Positions 17,087-33,961 are shown, counted from the stretch's first letter. The stretch: DNA of 64,000 bases from Streptomyces tibetensis (GCF_007655005.1 NZ_SZVW01000023.1:1-64000), one strand, 5' to 3'. Notes: generated by a model not told the origin, from the letters alone. Translations and numbers: made by a program.

Positions 17087-17299
17087 AAGAACCCACCCAA
17101 ACCCCACCCCTCCTCCCAGCCGCAGGGCTGCCTCACCCTCGCGGGTGAACATCAGCAACTCAGCTGGATTCGGGGGTCCTTGCCTGCCCTACGCTCAGCG
17201 CAACACGTCACGACACAACCGCAGACATGCGACGGCCCCCGCCGGGACGGGCAATCCCAAGGCGAGGGCCTGACCACCGAGGAAGAAGAGACCTTCCTG

Positions 17300-18166
17300 A
17301 TGGATACGCAGAACCCTAACGTGCCCACGCACGCCCACACCCGGGTTGCCGGAAAGAAGCACCCGAACCGGCCCCCGCACGCCGGGGGCCTGACGCACGA
17401 CAACACCCGCCACACCACCCGCTTCACGGTGATCGGCAACCACCTGGCCCAGCACCCGGAGCTGTCACTGCTCGCGATCGGGCTCTCGGTCCACATCCAG
17501 TCGCTCCCGGCAGGCTCCCGCATCGACATCAAGTCCCTGGCGGCCCGTTTCCCGGAGGGCACGACCCGCATCGCAGCCGCCCTACGGGAGCTGGAAGCCC
17601 ACGGCTACCTGCGCCGCACGCGCGAACGCGTCCCGGACGGCCGGATCATCACCCGCACGACCTCCTGCAACCAGCCGGGCCACAGCCGTACGGACACCCC
17701 GCGCCCGGCCCCGGGAAAGCGGACGAGGCAGCCCGGCGGCAAACCCCTCCCCGCGGTACCGCGCCCGGCCTGCCCCGCCCCCGCCCTCCTTCAACAGGCC
17801 ACGGACCTCCTCAGCCGGCTCCGCCGCGACGACCCCCGTCTCCTCCTCTCCACGAGCGACACCGCCCACCTCGCCCCGGGGGTCGCCGCCTGGCTCGAAC
17901 GAGACGTCACCTCGGCCGCCGTACGGCACGCCCTGACGACGGACCTCCCGCCGGGGCCCCTGCACCGCCCGGCCGCCCTCCTCGCCCACCGCCTCACAGC
18001 CCAACTCCCGCCACCGCCGCCCTTCGGGGCACGGCAGGCGCCACCGCCGCCGACCCGGCACCCCCTCCAGACCTGCGACGGCTGCGACCGCGCCTTCCGC
18101 GCCCCGGAACCCGGCCACTGCCGCGACTGCCGCTCCGACCGTGCCAAGCTGCTGGAAACCGCATGA
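17300..18166 (+). CDS. Winged-helix DNA-binding protein with C-terminal Cys cluster
   Basis: 288 residues from the ATG at 17300; the frame is open further upstream but similarity begins near MDTQNPNVPTHAHT. A winged helix lies at about 60-110 (IDIKSLAARFPEGTTRIAAA, LEAHGYLRRTRERVPDG). The C-terminus has a four-Cys ribbon (CDGCDRAFRAPEPGHCRDC). Common hypothetical regulator type in Streptomyces; target unknown. Confidence 0.8.
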   Translation: MDTQNPNVPTHAHTRVAGKKHPNRPPHAGGLTHDNTRHTTRFTVIGNHLAQHPELSLLAIGLSVHIQSLPAGSRIDIKSLAARFPEGTTRIAAALRELEAHGYLRRTRERVPDGRIITRTTSCNQPGHSRTDTPRPAPGKRTRQPGGKPLPAVPRPACPAPALLQQATDLLSRLRRDDPRLLLSTSDTAHLAPGVAAWLERDVTSAAVRHALTTDLPPGPLHRPAALLAHRLTAQLPPPPPFGARQAPPPPTRHPLQTCDGCDRAFRAPEPGHCRDCRSDRAKLLETA

Positions 18167-18251
18167 ACGGAACAACTGCGCCCAGGTCTCCCCGCTCCTC
18201 TGCCGTCGGGGCGGGATAGCCTGGGTGGGGCACTTCCTGGAGGTGGACACG

Positions 18252-18599
18252 ATGAGCACGCAGGCCGACCACGGACACGAGCTGATCCCCCGCCCCCAGC
18301 ACACTCCTGATGCCCTGCGGACAGCTCTCGCTTCCGTGGATCCGGCTCGTCTGGAAGAGATGCAGGCCAGCAAGGACGACGCCTTCGCGAAGGCGGTCGA
18401 GTGGCAGTCCTTGAGCCCTGTGCAGAGTTGGGTGCTGGCCTGGGCCCGGGACATCGAGATCGCACGTCGTCCCGACCTGTCCACCCGGTACGCCCGCGCG
18501 AAGGACAACCTGGAACACGAGGACCCCGCCCTCGCCCAGGAGGCCTTGCGCGAGCTGAGCGCCGTCCTGGACGAAGCCATGAAGGCCGTCCGGGAGTGA
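18252..18599 (+). CDS. Small acidic protein, first gene of a TA-like pair
   Basis: 115 residues, ATG with GGAGG eight bases upstream. Entirely helical-looking (PDALRTALASVDPARLEEMQ ... ALRELSAVLDEAMKAVRE). Its stop overlaps the next start by four bases (GTGA). Gene order and coupling fit an antitoxin followed by its toxin. No DNA-binding motif is obvious, so the antitoxin label is inference. Confidence 0.65.
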   Translation: MSTQADHGHELIPRPQHTPDALRTALASVDPARLEEMQASKDDAFAKAVEWQSLSPVQSWVLAWARDIEIARRPDLSTRYARAKDNLEHEDPALAQEALRELSAVLDEAMKAVRE

Positions 18600-18853
18600 G
18601 CTGGAAATGGGAGTACGCCTTCGGGGCCGAGCAAGCGGCCCGAACCGCTCCCATCAACTTCCTCGCTGAGGTGGAAAGCAAGGCGGAAGAGCTGGTCAGA
18701 GCAGCTGAAGCACTGCACATCCACGGACGCGCCTACGACGGCACCGACCCGAGCGGCGGCAACATCATCGTCCCCGGCGGCATGTTCACGTATCAGGTCG
18801 TCGTCCGCAGCGAGCGGATCTACGTCGTCCAGATCACGTACCTGGGCTTCTGA
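18596..18853 (+). CDS. Small protein, possible RelE/ParE-type toxin
   Basis: 85 residues from a GTG that overlaps the preceding TGA. The sequence SWKWEYAFGAEQAARTA ... VVVRSERIYVVQITYLGF gives two N-terminal helices and a C-terminal beta-sheet with GMFTYQVVV, similar in plan to RelE/ParE ribonuclease or gyrase toxins. No catalytic residues can be assigned with confidence. It would act in the cytoplasm with the 18252-18599 product. Confidence 0.55.
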   Translation: MSWKWEYAFGAEQAARTAPINFLAEVESKAEELVRAAEALHIHGRAYDGTDPSGGNIIVPGGMFTYQVVVRSERIYVVQITYLGF

Positions 18854-18904
18854 CTCGCCACACGAAACGCAGCTCGCCGGCGCCCGTTGCAGGACAACGC
18901 AAAA

Positions 18905-18934
18905 GGGCCCGCACGACCGAAGTCGTGCGGGCCC
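18905..18934 (-). terminator. tuf terminator
   Basis: A 13-bp perfect stem (GGGCCCGCACGAC, loop cgaa) followed on the minus strand by CTTTTGC. It ends the str operon and could also serve the convergent TA-like pair. Confidence 0.9.
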
Positions 18935-18979
18935 CTTCGAGCCACTCAGGTCAGTGGACCCTCAAGCCAGTCCGAGGAC

Positions 18980-20173
<1,194 letters not shown>

Positions 20174-20328
20174 GGGGTTCCTCCTGGGAGTGGTTCTGGT
20201 ACGCCTTACTTCATCGGCGCCAGGTGATCTTTGCTGGAAAGCCCGGGCCTCGGGGCACTCTCACCACGATTGCGGCGGAATGCCCCTCGAGCACCGGAGT
20301 CAAGCCTACGGCGTGTAGACGCGGTGCG

Positions 20329-22455
<2,127 letters not shown>

Positions 22456-22494
22456 AAGGCTTCAGTCTTCTCTCGGTCTCGATGTGGGTAGCGA

Positions 22495-22965
22495 CTACCA
22501 GCGGTAGTGCGCGAAGGCCTTGTTGGACTCGGCCATCTTGTGGGTGTCCTCGCGCTTCTTCACAGCGGCACCGAGGCCGTTGGAGGCGTCGAGAAGCTCG
22601 TTGAGCAGGCGCTCGGTCATCGTCTTCTCACGGCGGGCGCGGGAGTAGCCGACCAGCCAGCGCAGCGCGAGCGTGTTGGCGCGACCGGGCTTGACCTCGA
22701 TCGGAACCTGGTACGTCGCACCACCGACACGGCGGGACTTGACCTCGAGGGTCGGCTTGATGTTCTCCAGCGCGCGCTTCAGCGTGATGATCGGGTCGTT
22801 GCCCGTCTTCTCACGCAGACCCTCCATGGCGCCGTAGACGATGCGCTCGGCGGTGGAGCGCTTGCCGTTCAGCAGCACCTTGTTGATGAGCGACGTCACC
22901 AGAGGAGAACCGTAGACCGGGTCGATGATGACCGGGCGCTTCGGGGCGGGGCCCTTACGAGGCAT
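22495..22965 (-). CDS. rpsG: 30S ribosomal protein S7
   Basis: 156 residues (MPRKGPAPKRPVIIDPVYGS...). S7 nucleates the 30S head and contacts the E site. It follows rpsL by two bases. Confidence 0.98.
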   Translation of the reverse strand: MPRKGPAPKRPVIIDPVYGSPLVTSLINKVLLNGKRSTAERIVYGAMEGLREKTGNDPIITLKRALENIKPTLEVKSRRVGGATYQVPIEVKPGRANTLALRWLVGYSRARREKTMTERLLNELLDASNGLGAAVKKREDTHKMAESNKAFAHYRW

Positions 22966-22967
22966 TC

Positions 22968-23339
22968 TTACTTCTCCTTCTTGGCGCCGTAGCGGGAACG
23001 GGCCTGCTTGCGGTTCTTGACACCCTGGGTGTCGAGGGAGCCACGGATGATCTTGTAACGAACACCCGGCAGGTCCTTCACACGGCCGCCGCGCACGAGC
23101 ACGATGGAGTGCTCCTGCAGGTTGTGTCCCTCACCCGGAATGTAAGCGGTGACCTCGATCCCGCTGGTCAGACGCACACGCGCGACCTTACGCAGGGCCG
23201 AGTTCGGCTTCTTCGGGGTGGTCGTGAACACACGCGTGCAGACGCCCCGGCGCTGAGGGGAACCCTCGAGTGCGGGCGTCTTGTTCTTCTCGACCTTGTC
23301 CTGCCGGCCCTTCCGGACCAGCTGCTGGATCGTAGGCAC
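22968..23339 (-). CDS. rpsL: 30S ribosomal protein S12
   Basis: 123 residues from a GTG at 23339 with GGAG six bases upstream; the frame opens 16 codons earlier but the family starts at VPTIQQLVRKGRQDK. The decoding-centre loops TTPKKPNSALRKVARVRL and RGGRVKDLPGVRY are wild type at the lysines where streptomycin-resistance mutations occur. First gene of the str operon. Confidence 0.98.
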   Translation of the reverse strand: MPTIQQLVRKGRQDKVEKNKTPALEGSPQRRGVCTRVFTTTPKKPNSALRKVARVRLTSGIEVTAYIPGEGHNLQEHSIVLVRGGRVKDLPGVRYKIIRGSLDTQGVKNRKQARSRYGAKKEK

Positions 23340-23387
23340 TACTTCTCCGGTTTCTGTGTGCCGAATGGTGAAGCTAACCTGGAACAT

Positions 23388-23414
23388 CTCCGACCCACGC
23401 GGTCGGGTGTGTCG
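23388..23414 (-). promoter_or_regulatory. str operon leader hairpin
   Basis: Same 27-nt stem-loop segment as at 6279-6305 (one mismatch), about 50 bp upstream of rpsL in the transcribed strand: CCGACCGCGTGGGTCGG. Suggests shared control of the str and S10 leaders. Mechanism unknown. Confidence 0.5.
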
Positions 23415-23531
23415 AACCCGCGGACTTCCGCCGCGAGGCAGAAACAGCGCAGATTACGGTGGCCGGTGTCGGCTCGCCGTGCGGTTCATGGCACACACGC
23501 GAGCCAGGGCACACCCCAGGCACAAGGTCTG

Positions 23532-23560
23532 AGCGTACCTATCGCATTCGCTGCGGTCAA
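23532..23560 (-). promoter_or_regulatory. Probable rpsL promoter
   Basis: On the minus strand TTGACC is followed 17 bases later by TACGCT, a good HrdB-type match, about 190 bp upstream of rpsL. The rest of the 23340-23658 gap holds only the leader and no gene. Confidence 0.6.
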
Positions 23561-23658
23561 AACAAATGGGCACCGCCCGCACCGCCATGCGGGACATGTC
23601 AAGCCCCCGGGCCGTTGTCGATCTTCAATTCGACGGCGACTGTCCGTTTTGCATACCT

Positions 23659-24189
23659 TCACGATGCTACGACGGACACCACCGTGAGCAACACCAGAAC
23701 GAGTGCCCAGCCGGCCGTGGACAACCACCCGAGCACCAGACCGGTCAGCGCGAGCCCGTCCCCCAGCTCGCCCCGGCTGCGGATCTCCGCCCGGGCCACA
23801 TGCCCCAGCACGACCGCCGGGATGCCGGTGAGCCCCATGGTCGGCACGCACAGCAGCCCGCACACCCCGGCCGCGACGGCCTTCCCATTCGTCCGCGCCC
23901 GCGGCACCGGCATGAACGTCGTCGGCACGGGCACGACCGAGGCCGGCTGCGGCAGCGGCCCCTGCGGCAGATCCGCGACGAGCAGCGCCAGCTCCCCCAC
24001 GGTCCGCGCCGCATACGCCCGCCCGCCCCGCTTCTCGAACTCGTCCCGCTCCATCCGCCCCTCGCCGTACCCGGCTCTGAGCACGTCCACGGCCCGCTCC
24101 CGATCGGCGTGCGACGCGAGCATCGAGGGCGCACCAGAACCCTGCCAGGGCTGCCAGGGATGCCAGGACGGATAGTGCGGCTGCGACAC
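23659..24189 (-). CDS. DUF1707 and DUF4190 membrane protein
   Basis: 176 residues from a GTG at 24189 with GGAGG six bases upstream. An aromatic N-terminus precedes a DUF1707 motif at about 23-75 (ASHADRERAVDVLRAGYGEG ... LALLVADLP). A DUF4190 region with two membrane spans follows (KAVAAGVCGLLCVPTMGLTG; GLVLGWLSTAGWALVLVLL). Function unknown; a common small membrane protein between rpoC and rpsL in Streptomyces. Confidence 0.85.
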   Translation of the reverse strand: MSQPHYPSWHPWQPWQGSGAPSMLASHADRERAVDVLRAGYGEGRMERDEFEKRGGRAYAARTVGELALLVADLPQGPLPQPASVVPVPTTFMPVPRARTNGKAVAAGVCGLLCVPTMGLTGIPAVVLGHVARAEIRSRGELGDGLALTGLVLGWLSTAGWALVLVLLTVVSVVAS

Positions 24190-24410
24190 GGAGCACCTCC
24201 CCGGGTGCCGGAGTCCTTCCATGATGCGCCGAAGCGGAGGTTCCGGCACCGGTGCGTGGAGGCGGGGCGCCGCGTGTCGGCCAGAAAGCCGACAGAGGCG
24301 CTCCCGCCCGCAGACGCGACTCGGCTCCGCCGCCGCGTCCGCACGCCCGCAGAGGCCCGGTGAGACGGTTTCGAGGCCCTACCGGCCAGGGTCCCCCGGC
24401 ACCGGGAACG

Positions 24411-24449
24411 CCGAAGGGCGGCCACCCCGCAGGATGACCGCCCTTCGGC
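24411..24449 (-). terminator. rpoC terminator
   Basis: An 11-bp stem CCGAAGGGCGG/CCGCCCTTCGG just after the rpoC stop. No T run, as is usual for GC-rich actinobacterial terminators. Confidence 0.7.
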
Positions 24450-24462
24450 TCAAGCGACTCGC

Positions 24463-28473
<4,011 letters not shown>

Positions 28474-28567
28474 TATGCGTCAATCCCTCTCAGGGTTGTA
28501 AGTCATGGGGTCTGATACGGGGGTCCTGGGGCCGGCGGCCTTCATGACGAAGGCCGCCGAACTCCCG

Positions 28568-31500
28568 TCAGACCTCTTCGACGCTGCTCGGCTCACGCCG
28601 GGACAGGTCGATGCCAAGCTCCTCCGCAGCGCGGAAGACGTCCTCGTCGGTGTCGCGCATCTCGATGGACATGCCGTCCGAGGACAGCACCTCCACGTTG
28701 AGGCACAGGGACTGCATCTCCTTGATGAGCACCTTGAAGGACTCGGGGATGCCGGGCTCGGGGATGTTCTCGCCCTTGACGATGGCCTCGTAGACCTTCA
28801 CGCGGCCGGTCACGTCGTCGGACTTGATGGTCAGCAGCTCCTGGAGGGCGTACGCGGCGCCGTAAGCCTCCAGCGCCCACACCTCCATCTCACCGAAGCG
28901 CTGGCCACCGAACTGGGCCTTACCACCCAGCGGCTGCTGGGTGATCATCGAGTACGGACCGGTCGACCGGGCGTGCAGCTTGTCGTCGACCAGGTGGTGC
29001 AGCTTGAGGATGTACATGTAGCCGACCGAGATCGGCTCCGGGAACGGCTCGCCGGAGCGGCCGTCGAACAGCGGCGCCTTACCGGTCGGGAGCACCATGC
29101 GCTCGCCGTCCCGGTTCGGGATGGTGTGGTTCAGCAGACCGGCCAGCTCGTCCTCACGCGCACCGTCGAAGACGGGGGTGGCGACGTTGGTGCCCGGCGC
29201 GACCTGGTCGGCCTCGATGGCCTGCAGGCGCTGCGCCCAGTCGTCCGCGAGGCCGGAGACGTCCCAGCCGCGGCTGGCGAGCCAGCCGAGGTGGATCTCC
29301 AGGACCTGTCCCGGGTTCATTCGGGACGGCACACCGAGCGGGTTGAGGATGATGTCGACCGGGGTGCCGTCCTCCAGGAACGGCATGTCCTCGATCGGCA
29401 GGATCTTCGAGATGACGCCCTTGTTGCCGTGGCGGCCGGCGAGCTTGTCACCGTCGGTGATCTTGCGCTTCTGCGCGACGTAGACGCGCACCAGCTGGTT
29501 CACACCGGGGGGAAGCTCGTCGCCCTCTTCACGGTCGAAGACGCGGACGCCGATGACCTTGCCGATCTCGCCGTGCGGCACCTTCAGCGAGGTGTCGCGC
29601 ACCTCGCGCGCCTTCTCACCGAAGATCGCGCGGAGCAGGCGCTCCTCGGGCGTCAGCTCGGTCTCACCCTTGGGCGTGACCTTGCCGACGAGGATGTCGC
29701 CGGCGACGACCTCGGCACCGATGCGGATGATGCCGCGCTCGTCGAGGTCGGCGAGGACCTCCTCGGAGACGTTCGGGATGTCCCGGGTGATCTCCTCGGG
29801 GCCGAGCTTGGTGTCACGGGCGTCGACCTCGTGCTCCTCGATGTGGATCGAGGAGAGGACGTCGTCCTGCACGAGGCGCTGCGACAGGATGATCGCGTCC
29901 TCGTAGTTGTGACCCTCCCACGGCATGAACGCCACGAGCAGGTTCTTGCCCAGCGCCATCTCGCCGTTCTCGGTGGCCGGACCGTCGGCCAGGACCTGGC
30001 CCTCGATGATCCGGTCGCCCTCGTTGACGATGACCTTCTGGTTGACCGAGGTGCCCTGGTTGGAGCGGGCGAACTTGGCCAGGCGGTACGTGATGTACGT
30101 GCCGTCGTCGTTGGCGGTGGTGATGTAGTCCGCGGAGACCTCCTGGACCACACCGGGCTTCTCGGCCTTGACCACGTCGCCGGCGTCGACCGCGGAGCGG
30201 TACTCCATGCCGGTGCCGACGAGCGGGGCCTCGGACTTAATCAGCGGCACGGCCTGACGCATCATGTTCGCGCCCATGAGGGCACGGTTGGCGTCGTCGT
30301 GCTCGAGGAAGGGGATCATGGCGGTCGCGACCGACACCATCTGGCGCGGCGAGACGTCCATGTAGTCCACGTCCTCGCCGGTGACGTAGTCGACCTCGCC
30401 GCCCTTACGGCGGACCAGCACCCGGGCCTCGGCGAAGCGGAGGTCGTCCGTCAGCTGCGCGTTGGCCTGCGCGATGACGAAGCGGTCCTCCTCGTCGGCG
30501 GTCAGGTAGTCGACCTCGTCGGTGACCTGGCCCTCGAACACCTTGCGGTACGGGGTCTCCACGAAACCGAACGCGTTGACCCGGCCGTAGGAGGCGAGCG
30601 AGCCGATCAGACCGATGTTCGGGCCTTCGGGCGTCTCGATCGGGCACATGCGGCCGTAGTGCGAGGGGTGCACGTCACGGACCTCGAAGCCGGCCCGCTC
30701 ACGGGACAGACCACCCGGGCCAAGAGCCGACAGACGGCGCTTGTGGGTGAGACCCGACAGCGGGTTGTTCTGGTCCATGAACTGCGACAGCTGGCTGGTG
30801 CCGAAGAACTCCTTGATGGAGGCGACGACCGGCCGGATGTTGATCAGGGTCTGCGGCGTGATCGCCTCGACGTCCTGGGTCGTCATCCGCTCGCGGACGA
30901 CACGCTCCATACGCGCCAGACCCGTACGGACCTGGTTCTGGATGAGCTCGCCGACGCTGCGCAGGCGGCGGTTGCCGAAGTGGTCGATGTCGTCGGTCTC
31001 GACGACGATGTTCGTACCGCTGTCGCCGACCGTCTCGGTCTCGCCCGCGTGCAGCTTCACCAGGTACTTGATCGTCGAGATGATGTCCTCGACGGTCAGG
31101 ATGCCCGCGTCCAGCGGAGCGTCCGCACCCAGCTTCTTGTTGACCTTGTAGCGGCCGACCTTGGCCAGGTCGTAGCGCTTGGGGTTGAAGTAGAGGTTCT
31201 CGAGCAGCGTCTGCGCGGCCTCACGGGTGGGGGGCTCGCCCGGACGCAGCTTGCGGTAGATGTCGAGCAGCGCGTCGTCCTGGCCCTGGGTGTGGTCCTT
31301 CTCCAGGGTGGCACGCATCGACTCGTACTCGCCGAACTCCTCAAGAATCTGCTCGGTGGTCCAGCCGAGCGCCTTGAGCAGGACGGTGACGGACTGCTTG
31401 CGCTTGCGGTCGATGCGGACACCGACCATGTCGCGCTTGTCGATCTCCATCTCCAGCCAGGCACCCCGGGACGGGATGATCTTGGCGGAGAAGATGTCCT

Positions 31501-32053
31501 TGTCGGACGTCTTGTCGATGGAGGAGTCGAAGTAGACACCGGGCGAACGGACGAGCTGCGACACCACGACACGCTCGGTGCCGTTGATGACGAAGGTGCC
31601 CTTGTTCGTCATGAGCGGGAAGTCGCCCATGAAGACCGTCTGGGACTTGATCTCGCCGGTCTCGTTGTTCGTGAACTCGGCGGTGACGAAGAGGGGGGCC
31701 GCGTACGTGAAGTCGCGGTCCTTGCACTCGTCGATGGAGTTCTTCGGCGGCTCGAAGCGGTGGTCGCGGAAGGTCAGCGACATCGACCCGCTGAAGTCCT
31801 CGATCGGGGAGATCTCCTCGAAGATCTCCTCGAGCCCGGACTTGGTGGGGACGTCCTGACCGTTCTCGAGAGCCTCCTCGACCCGACTCTGCCAGGCGGT
31901 GTTGCCGAGGAGCCAGTCGAAGCTCTCGGTCTGCAGCGCGAGCAGGTTCGGAACCTCAAGAGGCTCCTTGATCTTTGCAAAAGAGATGCGCAGCGGGGCA
32001 GTGCTGGCGGCGTTGTTCGTATTCGCGGTCGAGGCGTTGCGCGAGGCGGCCAA
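28568..32053 (-). CDS. rpoB: RNA polymerase beta subunit
   Basis: 1,161 residues from a TTG at 32053 with AAGGA at proper spacing, matching the Streptomyces length (LAASRNASTANTNNAAS...). The open frame extends 29 codons upstream but those lie in the leader. The rifampicin pocket (GTSQLSQFMDQNNPLSGLTH, then KRRLSALGPGGL) has the usual sensitive residues, with no visible resistance substitution. Forms the catalytic core with RpoC. Confidence 0.97.
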   Translation of the reverse strand: MAASRNASTANTNNAASTAPLRISFAKIKEPLEVPNLLALQTESFDWLLGNTAWQSRVEEALENGQDVPTKSGLEEIFEEISPIEDFSGSMSLTFRDHRFEPPKNSIDECKDRDFTYAAPLFVTAEFTNNETGEIKSQTVFMGDFPLMTNKGTFVINGTERVVVSQLVRSPGVYFDSSIDKTSDKDIFSAKIIPSRGAWLEMEIDKRDMVGVRIDRKRKQSVTVLLKALGWTTEQILEEFGEYESMRATLEKDHTQGQDDALLDIYRKLRPGEPPTREAAQTLLENLYFNPKRYDLAKVGRYKVNKKLGADAPLDAGILTVEDIISTIKYLVKLHAGETETVGDSGTNIVVETDDIDHFGNRRLRSVGELIQNQVRTGLARMERVVRERMTTQDVEAITPQTLINIRPVVASIKEFFGTSQLSQFMDQNNPLSGLTHKRRLSALGPGGLSRERAGFEVRDVHPSHYGRMCPIETPEGPNIGLIGSLASYGRVNAFGFVETPYRKVFEGQVTDEVDYLTADEEDRFVIAQANAQLTDDLRFAEARVLVRRKGGEVDYVTGEDVDYMDVSPRQMVSVATAMIPFLEHDDANRALMGANMMRQAVPLIKSEAPLVGTGMEYRSAVDAGDVVKAEKPGVVQEVSADYITTANDDGTYITYRLAKFARSNQGTSVNQKVIVNEGDRIIEGQVLADGPATENGEMALGKNLLVAFMPWEGHNYEDAIILSQRLVQDDVLSSIHIEEHEVDARDTKLGPEEITRDIPNVSEEVLADLDERGIIRIGAEVVAGDILVGKVTPKGETELTPEERLLRAIFGEKAREVRDTSLKVPHGEIGKVIGVRVFDREEGDELPPGVNQLVRVYVAQKRKITDGDKLAGRHGNKGVISKILPIEDMPFLEDGTPVDIILNPLGVPSRMNPGQVLEIHLGWLASRGWDVSGLADDWAQRLQAIEADQVAPGTNVATPVFDGAREDELAGLLNHTIPNRDGERMVLPTGKAPLFDGRSGEPFPEPISVGYMYILKLHHLVDDKLHARSTGPYSMITQQPLGGKAQFGGQRFGEMEVWALEAYGAAYALQELLTIKSDDVTGRVKVYEAIVKGENIPEPGIPESFKVLIKEMQSLCLNVEVLSSDGMSIEMRDTDEDVFRAAEELGIDLSRREPSSVEEV

Positions 32054-32529
32054 GAGGGGGTCCTTCCGAGGGCTCGGACTCACTACGCGCGTACCGGCCC
32101 CTCTCCCGTACACAGAGACAAGCTGTGTCGGTCCGGCCAAAAGGCCAGGTCAGACAGTCTTGTCGTCGATGCTCGGGCGAGGGCAGACCCCTGGTGACGG
32201 GCAGGGGACAGCTAACAGGCAGCGCAAAGGGTCAGTGTAGCCACTTGGCACACTGATGTCCAGTGCGGGTTCTGGAACCCGTGTTCACCCTCGTTGTTCC
32301 ACTCCTGCGACAAGGCGCTGCCCTCAACGCACGTAAGTACTGCCCTCTTCGTCGCCGATCCATGCCTCGGATTCGGATCCTGTGACGACGCGTCCTGAGA
32401 ATTGCGCGCTGCGTGCGGTTCGTCAAGGCCCCCCTGCCCGATCCGGAGCCGCCCGGTGATACGACGAAGATCACCCTACCCCCCGTCACAAAGGGTTCAA
32501 GGCAACCGTGGCCGGCCCCCGATAACGCC
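32054..32529. other. rpoB leader and promoter region, no gene seen
   Basis: About 480 bp between rpoB and the hairpin after rplL. No plausible gene on either strand. It holds a candidate promoter (32234-32262) and a leader of roughly 180 bases. Read-through from rplJL is also likely, as in other bacteria. Confidence 0.6.
32234..32262 (-). promoter_or_regulatory. Candidate rpoB promoter
   Basis: On the minus strand TGGACA and TACACT are spaced by 17 bases. Reasonable HrdB-like match, upstream of the rpoB leader. Confidence 0.45.
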
Positions 32530-32563
32530 GAAGAGCGACCACCCGGATGGATGATCGCTCTTC
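32530..32563 (-). terminator. Hairpin after rplL, terminator or attenuator
   Basis: GAAGAGCGA and TCGCTCTTC flank a 16-base loop, about 60 bp past the rplL stop. By analogy with other bacteria it probably allows partial read-through into rpoBC. Confidence 0.65.
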
Positions 32564-32624
32564 CGCGCTTACGCGTTACACGTCCAGCGGGACGTGTCGT
32601 GGATCCTGGCGGATCCGGAAGGTC

Positions 32625-33008
32625 TTACTTGACCTCGACGGAGGCGCCGGCGCCCTTGAGGGACTCGGCGGCCTTCTCGGCGGCGTCCTTGGCGACCTTC
32701 TCGAGAACGGGCTTCGGGGCGCCGTCCACGAGGTCCTTGGCCTCCTTCAGACCCAGGGAGGTCAGCTCACGCACGACCTTGATGACCTGGATCTTCTTGT
32801 CGCCGGCACCGGTGAGGATGACGTCGAACTCGTCCTGCTCGGCCTCGGCCTCGGCCGGGGCAGCCGGACCGGCCGGGCCGGCGACGGCGACGGCCGCGGC
32901 GGCGGTGACGTCGAACTTCTCCTCGAACGCCTTCACGAACTCGGAGAGCTCGATGAGGGTCATCTCTTCGAACTGCGCGAGCAGGTCGTCCTGGCTGAGC
33001 TTCGCCAT
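32625..33008 (-). CDS. rplL: 50S ribosomal protein L7/L12
   Basis: 127 residues: N-terminal dimerisation helices (LSQDDLLAQFEEMTLIELSE), an Ala/Gly/Pro hinge (AVAVAGPAGPAAPAEAEAE), and the factor-binding C-terminal domain (KIQVIKVVRELTSLGLKEAK). Forms the ribosomal stalk with L10. Confidence 0.98.
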   Translation of the reverse strand: MAKLSQDDLLAQFEEMTLIELSEFVKAFEEKFDVTAAAAVAVAGPAGPAAPAEAEAEQDEFDVILTGAGDKKIQVIKVVRELTSLGLKEAKDLVDGAPKPVLEKVAKDAAEKAAESLKGAGASVEVK

Positions 33009-33122
33009 GATGGCGGTCCTTCCACTAAATCGGCAGGTGCCGGATGTACATGTGAGGCGGGCGTACGTTTGGCCCGCTACGGTCGCCGCGTTCAGGCAGC
33101 GGCGGCCGGGATGCGAGCCGAG

Positions 33123-33653
33123 TTACTCGGCACCGCCCTGCTCGTCCTGCTTGGCACGGAGCGCGTCCACGGTGCGGACGAGCTTCGAGGGAAGCGCCTG
33201 GAAGAGCTGAGCAGCCTGGGACTGCTTGCCCTTGAAGGCACCCGCCAGCTTGGAGAGCAGAACCTCGCGGGACTCGAGGTCCGCAAGCTTCTTGATCTCA
33301 TCGGCGGACATCGCCTTGCCGTCAAGGACGCCGCCCTTGATGACGAGGTTGGGGTTGTCCTTGGCGAAGTCACGGAGACCCTTCGCCGCCTCGACCGGGT
33401 CACCGGTCACGAAGGCGACGGCCGACGAACCCGCAAAGAGGTCGTCCAGCGTCGTGATCCCGGCCTCGTTGGCCGCAATCTTGGTCAGCGTGTTCTTCGC
33501 CACACGGTACTGAGCGTTCTCACCGAGTGAACGACGCAGCTTCTGGAGCTGCGCGACGGTGAGACCGGTGTACGCGGTAACGACAGCAGCGTTGGAGTTG
33601 CGGAACTTGTCCCGCATCTCCTCGACGGCATCGACCTTGTCAGGCCTCGCCAT
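33123..33653 (-). CDS. rplJ: 50S ribosomal protein L10
   Basis: 176 residues (MARPDKVDAVEEMRDKFRNS ...), L10 fold, with the C-terminal helix that carries L12 dimers (EVLLSKLAGAFKGKQSQAAQ). Preceded by a structured leader; L10/L12 binding to such leaders autoregulates this operon in other bacteria. Confidence 0.97.
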   Translation of the reverse strand: MARPDKVDAVEEMRDKFRNSNAAVVTAYTGLTVAQLQKLRRSLGENAQYRVAKNTLTKIAANEAGITTLDDLFAGSSAVAFVTGDPVEAAKGLRDFAKDNPNLVIKGGVLDGKAMSADEIKKLADLESREVLLSKLAGAFKGKQSQAAQLFQALPSKLVRTVDALRAKQDEQGGAE

Positions 33654-33898
33654 GAGCCTCGGCCTCCTTCCGGGTGATTCGGACCGCGCGGACCCGAAGG
33701 AGGACTGGGGAAAACGAAACGCCCCGGCGCAAGCGCACGGGGCGTAGCTCGACCGGTTTCACGCGCGCACTAGGCGGCGGACTCCGGGAGCTTCTCCAGT
33801 GTCACCTGCGCGGGTCGTCCGCCGTTCAGCGGATCCTTCGGCCACCGCGCCCTCTGATGAGCGCGCGGTAACGACCAGCGGTCTTTGGCTTCTGTAGG
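33654..33898 (-). promoter_or_regulatory. rplJL leader (L10-leader-like region)
   Basis: About 245 bp between the promoter and rplJ containing several inverted repeats in the transcribed strand, including CGCCCCGTGCG...CGCCGGGGCG and a Gly/Arg-codon-like GC-rich stem near the start codon. Position and structure match the autoregulatory L10 leader. No gene seen here. Confidence 0.6.
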
Positions 33899-33928
33899 AG
33901 AGTACGGGAACGGTTCACCGTGAGGCAA
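33899..33928 (-). promoter_or_regulatory. Candidate rplJ promoter
   Basis: On the minus strand TTGCCT and TACTCT are separated by 18 bases, upstream of the L10-like leader. Confidence 0.45.
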
Positions 33929-33961
33929 ATCCGCCCGTACGGCGGATCGGGGCGGGACGGT

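Noticed and set aside
28568..32053. Rifampicin-resistance substitutions in rpoB
   Set aside because: The pocket residues I could read are the sensitive ones; no second rpoB is in the window.
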